Shown in pieces: positions 56,471 to 64,000 of a DNA stretch of 64,000 nt. Positions within the stretch are counted from its first letter, which is position 1. Each line of letters starts with the position of its first letter. The notes below the pieces were generated by a model, which saw only the letters and a list, made by a program, of their open reading frames with translations, was not told where the DNA came from and ran no database searches. The stretch lies in assembly GCA_036346225.1 (NCBI GenBank), contig JARFIW010000831.1, positions 186,001-250,000 of the forward strand, read 5' to 3'. This DNA comes from Platerodrilus igneus. Taxonomy: Eukaryota > Arthropoda > Insecta > Coleoptera > Lycidae. A program made the translations under genes and the position numbers.

Positions 56471-56865
56471 CCAAAGAAATAGTGTAAATCATAATGAGTG
56501 TTCCTCCTCAAGATAAATATAAAAAAACGGCTGCTTAAGCCTAACAGGAACGTAATTGCACACTTCTTTAATAACCATTCCCTCAATCGTATAAATAGAC
56601 ACATGTTAAAAAAATGTATTCCGATTTTCAAGTTATTGAATTTATATGAAATTTAACTTTATAAAAATTAATTAGTTGATTTCACGTTAAGCGTATTGGC
56701 TACCTCAAAGTCGCTCACAGGGTGCAACACAAATTGAAGGCACACATTTTTAAACTTTAAAATTCTCAGCTAATGTATTCAAACTAAATATATCAAACAT
56801 CAATAAATCAAAGTCACCTTCAATTTATGTCATAATGTCAATCTTAAAGTTTTTATTATTTTGAC

Positions 56866-56946
56866 AAAGATCCTAGGTCATGAATCGACACGTAAATAAA
56901 GACAATTTTAACAACTATGAGTGGTTTAATCCCCAAAGAAGATTAA
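56866..56946 (+). repeat. Penelope-associated terminal motif, downstream copy
   Basis: GACAAAGATCCTAGGTCATG AATCG, then GTAAATAAAGACAATTTTAA and AACTATGAGTGGTTTAATCC. It matches the right arm of the 54,181 palindrome in direct orientation, so it brackets the element downstream. Confidence 0.85.
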
Positions 56947-58299
56947 GAAAAATACAAAACAAACCACAACAAACATACATGGAGTGTTAATATCTAGAAG
57001 GTTCTTACAGTATGTTTAATGAAGTTCTTAAATGCAACTTCTTATAAATTGTTAATCACGTCCATCTGAAGATGTACGCCACAGGGGCAGCTACCAATTA
57101 TCTTTTGTGTACAGATGCTTCGTTCACGTTCGGTTGTATCATTCTGGTCAGGGGCAGACCAAGTGACGCTTCTTTACAATAGCTCTTATGATTTCAACAA
57201 AATTTTGACAGCATCTCGATATTTCAAAAAGTGTTTTATCATATCTTAAATACAACCAACAGCAAAAAAATCTATTAAACGACTGCAAATGCTACTAGAC
57301 AAATAAATACAAACAAATATGAAACAATTAGCTTCTATTAAGTGGACTAAATGCCTATTTCATTCTTTTCCACAATGTTTTCGATCTCGCACACCCAAAA
57401 AAGCATCACTCAACAACTCAAACTGTGAGAAATGCACAGATGCACAAAATCACAATGTAAACGACACAAGAAAAAAATACATTGGCAAAATTTTAATAAA
57501 ATATGTGAGTAATTAAAAATACATCTTTTAAAATACTACAAAAAAGTATGAATGGCGATTGTGAAATATATTGCAAAAATTTTACATATTGAATAAGATC
57601 TTGAAAAATGAATGCCTTTACCCTCTATGAATAATAATGAATGATTTATAAATATTCTCTAAATACAGAATTATTAAATAACATTGAATTAGACCAAATA
57701 ATTTGATCTAGTAGAATCATAGTTACAAAATTTCTTTTGTAGGCTCTAGTCAGCAGTGGCGGGTGTATAGGTTCACAAGTTAATGTGAGCACACAAATTT
57801 TAAATATTTCTATTCTTTTTGCTATAAAAATTTTTATTTTTGCATGTTGTAAAATACAATTCCATAAAAGGCAACAGAATGTTGTTGCCATACGACGGTG
57901 ACAAACTAGCAAACTAGAGGAGGCCATAAATTCACATAAGAATTGTGAACGAGTGTTTTACATGCTTAACCCCAACCTACTCTTTAAGGGTGTATAATTG
58001 GTTGTAAATACCACGCGTTTTTATATAATGATTGTTCACAAAATACCGTGAACTTCAGATTATGATACGTGGTCGTACAAACGGTGAAGTAATTGTTCGT
58101 TTATGTGTTACTGTCATTTAATTGATTTTGGCTCAGGTTTGTTGACTTTTTAGCGCGTGATTAATTCCCTTAACTTATATCATACAATAGTGTAGTCTTA
58201 ATTTAGAATGAATCTGGTTAGAATATTTTAAATAAAAGGTTTTCATTTAAAGAGAAATTGGAAATAAAAAAAACTTGGCCCACATTAAGCAGGTTTAAT
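56947..58299. other. AT-rich spacer, no gene seen
   Basis: Short ORFs with no motif. Nothing recognised. Confidence 0.4.
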
Positions 58300-59407
58300 A
58301 ATTGAAAGTCAAACAAAAAATGAAAAGCGTGTTTATTAACGTAAGTTTGATAGCGATATATACAAAAAAAAAACATAAACGGTTATGTGGCGATAATCTT
58401 AAAAATTCACTTTGTGTTAAAAAAGAAAAAATTAATGGTACATTGCTACAATGGCGCGGCGCGGGGGTTATAGGTGTTGGTACAAGTGGGGTTCAGTGCT
58501 GAATTAAAGAAGTTTATCCAACAACCAACCCATTTTATTCACTGTTATGCTCATCAATTCAATTTAGTTTTACAAAAGGCACCATCAACAAAACGTTACA
58601 TGAGAATTTTTTTCAAACTTTACAGACTTCCCGGCTATTTTTCTATACCTATACAAAGAACGCAATTACATCAACAAGTTGGATGACAAAACTAGACGAT
58701 AATGCAATGCACCACTGGCATGTTTAAGCGACAAAAAATTTTTGTTATGGGTTGATTTCTTCGGTAAAATAATGCTCCATGTAGATTTTTAATAAAATAA
58801 TTACAGCAAAAAAAATTGATCCAATCAAATCACAGAAGTACTTTACTACGTTATGCAGCGTACGGGTCAGATAGAAATACCGGACGATACCAATACCAAT
58901 GCGATAGGGGATTCCTAGCAACACAAAAAATACATCGCCAACGATTTTCTATTTACAAAGAAAATTGAAATTTCTATATAAAAAGCAAAAAAAAATAAAT
59001 AAAGTTACTGTTTAAAAAAAAAGCAATTTTGCTTTATGGACAAATTCAATAATTGTTCCACAAAGAGCGCATTTCGTAGCTAACATGCAATAAATCTAAC
59101 CAGTAAAAAGAATAATGCTGACAATTTCGTATAAGCAGATGGATTAAATAAAAAAAAAGCAATAAATTTAGAAACCTTTTTAGTAAAGATTTTACCATAA
59201 TAAACATTAGCGTATGTAATTTCAACGTAGGTTTTTTAAAAAAACGTGTTTTGTTCGTCAGCACGATGCGAATTGGCTTTATCCCTTGGTATGTTAAAAA
59301 AAACAAGTCACATACATATATCTGGATACTTATCTTGCCAGCCATCGGAAGAGGATCAGCACAGCATCGCCGGGGTAGTCAGCAACAAACATGCTGCTTC
59401 CGTAATT

Positions 59408-59706
59408 AGGCGGCTCCGTGGCGTAGTGGTATGTGTGTGACTACTACGCCCAAGGTCCCGGGTTCGAATCCCGACACGGTCCGCTTGAAAAATGTTAGGC
59501 GAGCATTTTTCACAAAAATACACCCTCGTTCGGATGAGAGGTAAAATGGAGGTCCCGTGCGTGAGTGTTGTCACGCACGTTAAAGATCCCTACCTTGCTT
59601 GGAACAGCAAGGGTTCGGCAAAATTCCAAATTTTCCAGGTAAAAAAAAAACTCGCTTCCTGGCCAATGTAGTACCTTTGGGTGGAGCATTGGAAAATCAC
59701 ATGTAA
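59408..59706 (+). mobile_element. tRNA-derived SINE, copy 3, with 13-bp target duplication
   Basis: TGCTTCCGTAATT flanks it at 59,395-59,407 and 59,707-59,719. It starts AGGCGGCTCCGTGGCGTAGT, with an A-box-like TGGCGTAGTGG and B-box GGTTCGAATCC, the best-kept tRNA head of the three copies. The body includes CTCGTTCGGATGAGAGG and GTGTTGTCACGCACGTTAAA. Length 299 bp. It ends in an A/T-rich tail with GGAAAATCACATGTAA. Confidence 0.94.
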
Positions 59707-60851
59707 TGCTTCCGTAATTGCAACAGCGGTCTGCAGGCAAGAGCAGTTGATCTACATCAAAGAATAATCGGGCCTACATAACAAGCAATTTGGCCTCTAG
59801 CTAAGAGCTAAAAATAGAGTTTTACTAATATTAATAACGCGGGAGAACTAACCGATGCAGTCAAGATCTACACTTCTTATAAAAAAACGTGCATCGCTCT
59901 TGAAGTAAGTAATTTAGAAAATACATCTAAGGACGAACTGCAGAATCCAATTGTAATTGTTTAAATAACAAGAATTCGAGTTTCGGTCCTCGCGTTATCA
60001 ACATACTAAAAGGGAGATTAGAAAACTCGACTCAAGCTTTATCAAATAATAGAATACACTATTTCAACGGGTCTTTCGGTTGTAGCAGTATAAGGATTAA
60101 TTTTACGTTATAGTAATGTGTAGCCAGTAAACGGATACTCAAAACAAGGTATCAACTATAGAATTTATAGCGTGAACTCGTCGTTTTAGAGTGGATGGAT
60201 TGAAATTGAAAATTATTCGCAAGCGTATTTATTAGAAACAGGTAAAATGTATAGGATGTTATTGACGTATGGAAGAGTAGCAACTGAATCGATGTGGTTC
60301 TTAATTCATCGGCCGTAATTGAACGTAACCTTACAAAATTTATAAATCTTGTGCACAGCAATTGAGATAACAACACAGATATTAATAACACATCCTATTA
60401 ATCAGTTTCTAAAAATAAAAGGCGTAAGGTATCTAATATGGGAGAAGATGTTAAAAAAATATGCAATACAGTAATGACCCATATAAAGCCCCGATTTTCA
60501 TACTCCGATCACTTAATCGTAGCAGCAGCCATAAAGCATGATTTTTTCTCAATATTAAAAGTATTTTCCTGCGCAACAACTTACAGATATTGTAGAAGCA
60601 TATCCATTCTTATATAAAAATATGTTTGGACTAAATTGATGTACTATTTACCCATCAGGATTTGCAAGAAGCTACTGGAGCTGAACCCATGTTGTAGTTT
60701 TTTTTATAGAAAATGGACTGGATAAGAGAACGCATTCTCTTAGCTAAATGAATTGCTAAAAATTATAGTAACAATTGTTATCACGTCAGAGACAGAACGC
60801 TGTTTTTAACGTTGAAGTGAACAAAAACATTCATTAGGAACGCAAACACTA

Positions 60852-62101
60852 CGAGGGTAATGGGAATGTTCTCGGCCTACAATAAAAGACTGCAATTTTC
60901 AGTTAAAAAAATTATTTTATTTTTCGACATAATTCCCTTTAACTTCTTCAACACACTTAGTGCAGCGTTTCTCCAACATTAGTATTCCTTCCCGGAAGTG
61001 AAAGTCTGGAAGGCTGTAAAAATATTCGTCTACGGCCCTATCAACTTCTTCATTGGGCACGAAACGCTTCCTAGAAATAAATTTCTTCGAGTTTGGGAAC
61101 AGATAGAAGTCTGAGGGCGCCAAATCAGGAGAATATGGGGATAGACGAGCAAGTCGTACCCCAAATCCGTCAATTTTTCCATCGCCAACGCACCCTTGTG
61201 TGCAGGTGCGTTGTCTTGGTGAAAGATGATTTTCTTCTTCTTCAAGTGTAGTAATATTGGCTTGTAATTGTTCTGCCTTTTTCAAGGTAATCTATTAACA
61301 GGATTCCATTTGCATTCCAAAACACGCTGGTCATCACCTTTACGGCCGATGCGCTCGACTTCGCTGTCTTTGGCGCTGAACAACCAGCTTCCACCCACTG
61401 CTTCGACTGCTGTTTCGTTTCTGGCATGTAATAGTGGACCCATGTCTCATCCATAGTGACAAATCGCCGCACAAAATCCCTCGGATCCTTATTGAACCGG
61501 ACCAAACATTGCTGCAAAACTCGATTTCGCATTTGCCCTTGATCGGCATTCAGCAAATGTGGCACCTATCTTGCGCAGAGCTTTCGCATCCCTAACTCTT
61601 TGTGTAAGATGTTTCGCACCCTTTCGTCCGATATCCCTACAGCCTCAGCTATCTCTTTCAGTTTCACTGGCCTATCGTCCACCACGATATCATGCACTTT
61701 TTCGATCGTTTCCGGTGTGGTTGCGGTTTTTGGTCGTTCTTCACCCGGGTCATCTGCGAGAGACGTGCGACCACGTTTAAATTCAGCTGCCCACTTTTTA
61801 ACGGTTGACAGGGAAGGAGCAGAGGCACCGTAAATTTTTGTCAACTTCTGATGAATTTCCAGAGGGGTTAATCCGTCCAAAACGAAGAATTTTATGACCG
61901 CACGATATTCAAGTTTATCCATCTTAAGGAAACAGGAATAAGACGTCTGCTTGAAAATTTCGTGTAAACAAACTACTTGAGATAGCAAGTTGAAACTTGT
62001 CATACGAACTAATGACATGCGCATGCAGGCGGGAAGTACAAATTTTTGCTGATTGGAACGCCATCTCTGTGTCAGGCCGAGAACTTTTCACTTTACCCTC
62101 G
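60852..62101 (-). mobile_element. Complete mariner element (1,250 bp) with inverted ends and TA duplication
   Basis: The ends are CGAGGGTAATGGGAATGTTC and, on the other strand, CGAGGGTAAAGTGAAAAGTT, both continuing CTCGGCCT. These are imperfect 27/28-bp inverted repeats. TA flanks at 60,850-60,851 and 62,102-62,103. The single gene is on the minus strand and is inactivated. Length and structure are normal for mariner. Confidence 0.95.
60917..61922 (-). pseudogene. Mariner (DD34D) transposase, one nonsense codon and two frameshifts
   Basis: Start ATG 61,922 (MDKLEYRAVIKFFVLDG). The HTH region and ADDPGEERPKT linker are followed by a TAG at 61,566-61,568, in the same frame as the next block, where the family has Trp in its CARWVPH motif. 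Catalytic residues: first Asp in TMDETWVHYY, second in FHQDNAPAH (different frame, 61,030-61,245), third in YSPDLAPSDFYLF (third frame, from 60,917). Two indels lie between about 61,120 and 61,290. All three Asp codons remain. Confidence 0.93.
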
Positions 62102-62261
62102 TATGTAAGAAAGCAGATTAAATCATTAGCCAAGTTATCCACTGAAAAAGAATTGATAAATCATATAAGTGCTTTTAATCACAGAGCAATAGGAAAGAGT
62201 GATAGTTTAAGAAATAGAAGAATAGATTTTTTTTGTATAAATAAACTTTTTTTATTAATAA

Positions 62262-62709
62262 ATTTTATGAAATATATTTCTTAATTTTGCTTAAATACTA
62301 AATGTGATAATGTTGTAGTAGTTGTAATACAGAATGCATCAACTGATGAACGGCTACATATCCTACATTTTAATTTTTAGAAGGATTATTGCATGTATTG
62401 TTATTTATTTATTTATTTCCCAAAACAGCTTATTTGGTATGGCGCCTAACATTTTAAACCATACCGTTCTATGCCCTATTGTACATGTGCTATATTTGAT
62501 GTTTTGCTGTTAGTTTTATTTTAACTTAACCTATTTTACCTACTTAACTGCTACATACTATTGTAACACCTTACTAGACCCCGACCTTCGGCAACCTGAG
62601 GTTGGAGTAAGATCAAAATGTTTCAGTATTGCTGTGTTTGCGTGTGTGTGTGTGTGTGTGTGTGTGAGAGATGGTGTGCGAGTGTGTGTGTATGTGTGCG
62701 TGTGTGCCC

Positions 62710-62740
<31 letters not shown>

Positions 62741-63223
62741 GTACATGTGTGTAATGTCATAGGTTAGTCCACACAATCACAATGTGAGTTTAGAGTACTT
62801 AGTACTCACCTTGCGTGTTATACGCACTTTCCCTATACTAGATGCTTGGCTCTGTGTGCGTTTATGTGTACGTGTGTGTGTGAGTGTGTGCATGTGTGTG
62901 TTGGTGTGTGTGCGTGTGTGTGTATGTGCTTAGATGTGAGTATATATTAATATGTTAATATTTTAGTTTTCATACTTGTATTATTTGATCGAGTTATTGG
63001 TTGTTTGTTATTGTAATTTGTTAGGAAATGTTCGTCCCTAATCTGGCTAAATTTTATTTTCCCTCCCAACCAGAAATATTTTGTATCACTGGTTGTATCT
63101 TGCCTTTCTTGTAGGTAGTCCATCCCGGATTCCGGAAGAAGATGTTGCCATATCTTCCGGCCTTGGTTAGACTCATAAGTAGGGGATGTTTTGTTATCCA
63201 CTTGAATGTTGTGATCTGGTGGG
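62262..63223. repeat. (GT)n-rich 3' region of the R1-like LINE
   Basis: GT-rich arrays at about 62,634-62,752 and 62,850-62,936, otherwise unique sequence. Since the R1-like ORF ends at 63,224 on the minus strand, this is probably its 3' untranslated region on that strand. The LINE's 3' limit is not identified. Confidence 0.5.
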
Positions 63224-63994
63224 TTATATTATTCTTCTGAGATGCCGTATGTATTCGTCATGAGCCTTTTTGGTAATAATTTGTGTAGCATTATTTAAGT
63301 GAGCGGTCATTTCCGGATCTCGTAGCAATTGGTATGTTGTTTTGTCCCTTATACTGTTTCGTATTCCCTGTAGTTCTTGTTGCAGTCCAGGACACTTCCT
63401 CAGTAGATGCTCCGGGTCTCCTTCTGTTCCGCATGCGCATGTATTGTTTTCTACAAAGTTCATCCTATGTCTATATGTGGGGTATGATCCGTGTCCCGTT
63501 AGGAAGTGTATTAGTCCGTCTGAGGGTTTAATGTGCGTCATGTCCAGTCTTTCTTGTACATTTGGTAGCAGTGCATAAGTTCGTCTTCCGGTTGTAGCAT
63601 TATTCCAACGTAGTTGCCATTCTTGTATTATTGCTGCATTTATGTCTCGTTTTGTGTGCGTTTCCCCACCTAATATTTTCCTGATTTCTGTTTGGTCTTC
63701 TCTTTTTAGCCAGTTATTTGCGGCCCTTTTTTTAATTTGCAGGTCTAGAGGGATCGTTCCTAGCAAGACTGACAGTGACCCCAAAGCCGTAGTTCGGTAC
63801 GCTCCTGTCAGTCGTATCAGGATCGCCCTTTGGGTTTGGTTTACTTTGTTTCTTGGCCTTACCAGATTGAGTCTGTGTGCCCAGCAGCTAGCAGCGTATG
63901 CCATTATTGTTGTTAATATTGCATTTAAGTAAAGGTGTACCCGTTTCAAGGGTATTCGGTATTTGTTCTGTGCTATATTTACAATTGTGAACAT
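63224..63994 (-). CDS. R1-clade LINE reverse transcriptase, C-terminal part (partial)
   Basis: Open frame of 256 codons running out of the right edge. It contains LTTIMAYAASCWAH, QRAILIRLTGAYRTTALGSL and the LLGTIPLDLQI block typical of the R1-like/TRAS-like RT C-terminal region. A CCHC-like zinc knuckle follows (CACGTEGDPEHLLRKCP). The frame is intact, so this may be a recent copy. The polymerase domain would lie beyond 64,000. Confidence 0.88.
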   Translation of the reverse strand: MFTIVNIAQNKYRIPLKRVHLYLNAILTTIMAYAASCWAHRLNLVRPRNKVNQTQRAILIRLTGAYRTTALGSLSVLLGTIPLDLQIKKRAANNWLKREDQTEIRKILGGETHTKRDINAAIIQEWQLRWNNATTGRRTYALLPNVQERLDMTHIKPSDGLIHFLTGHGSYPTYRHRMNFVENNTCACGTEGDPEHLLRKCPGLQQELQGIRNSIRDKTTYQLLRDPEMTAHLNNATQIITKKAHDEYIRHLRRII

Positions 63995-64000
63995 GGCAGT

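Larger units (their letters stand above)
58300..62260 (+). mobile_element. Decayed hAT (ZMYM1/DUF4371-like) transposase, interrupted twice
   Basis: Plus-strand pieces occur in order. At 58,490-58,690: THFIHCYAHQFNLVLQKA, the conserved hAT core block after the first catalytic region. At 60,480-60,620: RFSYSDHLIVAAA-like and VEAYPFLYKNMFGL. At 60,740-60,850: a degenerate S-E-T-E-R-C-F segment of the hAT dimerisation domain. After the mariner, 62,104-62,250 continues with IKSLAKLSTEKELI and NRRIDFF, the end of that domain. A SINE (59,408-59,706) and a mariner (60,852-62,101) lie inside. Heavily mutated. Confidence 0.72.

Noticed and set aside
59408..59480. Possible functional tRNA gene
   Set aside because: A and B boxes are present, but the body continues into a SINE flanked by a target duplication, and related copies occur twice more; no complete cloverleaf is visible.
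62558..62776. Thr/His-rich ORF
   Set aside because: Translation of a GT microsatellite.

Overview
The window is animal, almost certainly insect, nuclear DNA. No host gene is recognisable. It is a mosaic of selfish elements whose families are typical of insects: a Polinton/Maverick virus-like element, Penelope-like elements, BEL/Pao, R1-type and other LINEs, mariner, hAT, a tRNA-derived SINE and a foldback element. They sit in AT-rich, microsatellite-rich background. The insect order cannot be fixed from the sequence.

Region 1 (1 to about 17,250) is most of a Polinton/Maverick (adintovirus-like) element. It is richer in GC and in GAC/GTC-type trinucleotide runs than its flanks. Plus strand: two small unknown ORFs, then a protein-primed family B DNA polymerase in two pieces. 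Minus strand, reading away from the polymerase: retrovirus-like integrase, a fibre-like repeat protein, a protein of the insect Polinton DUF8207 type, packaging ATPase, double-jelly-roll major capsid protein, a basic protein, penton-like minor capsid protein, adenovirus-type protease, a phospholipase A2/core-like protein, then four or five accessory ORFs. Together these are the replication, integration, packaging and virion-maturation genes of a virus-like transposon. MCP and protease are open. Polymerase, integrase, ATPase, DUF8207 gene and PLA2 gene carry frameshifts, and the penton and basic-protein genes each carry one in-frame stop. It is therefore a fairly young but decaying copy, unless the indels are assembly errors. 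The far left terminus lies outside the window. The right end probably lies in or near a CA-rich tandem array at 16,880-17,250.

Region 2 (17,997-24,267) is a large inverted-repeat (foldback-like) element. It has 30-bp subterminal tandem repeats, transposase-tail remnants in both arms, and a 1,581-bp nonautonomous hAT element inside one arm with a perfect 8-bp target duplication.

Region 3 (25,700-32,000) is a dead APE-type LINE with a duplicated 5' part and duplicated 3' part, split by a 628-bp solo LTR flanked by AGGT. Region 4 (35,700-46,050) is a pile-up: an 8-bp minisatellite, inverted fragments of a mariner-superfamily transposase, a truncated Penelope-like element, a rearranged BEL/Pao element, two LINE 3' ends and two SINEs. 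Region 5 (46,050-54,100) is AT-rich with no gene seen. Region 6 (54,150-56,950) holds a second Penelope-like element with four 70-bp repeats whose folded core resembles a small hammerhead ribozyme. Region 7 (58,300-62,260) is a decayed hAT (ZMYM1-like) transposase gene interrupted by a SINE and by a complete mariner. The right edge holds the C-terminal part of an R1-type LINE reverse transcriptase that runs out of the window.
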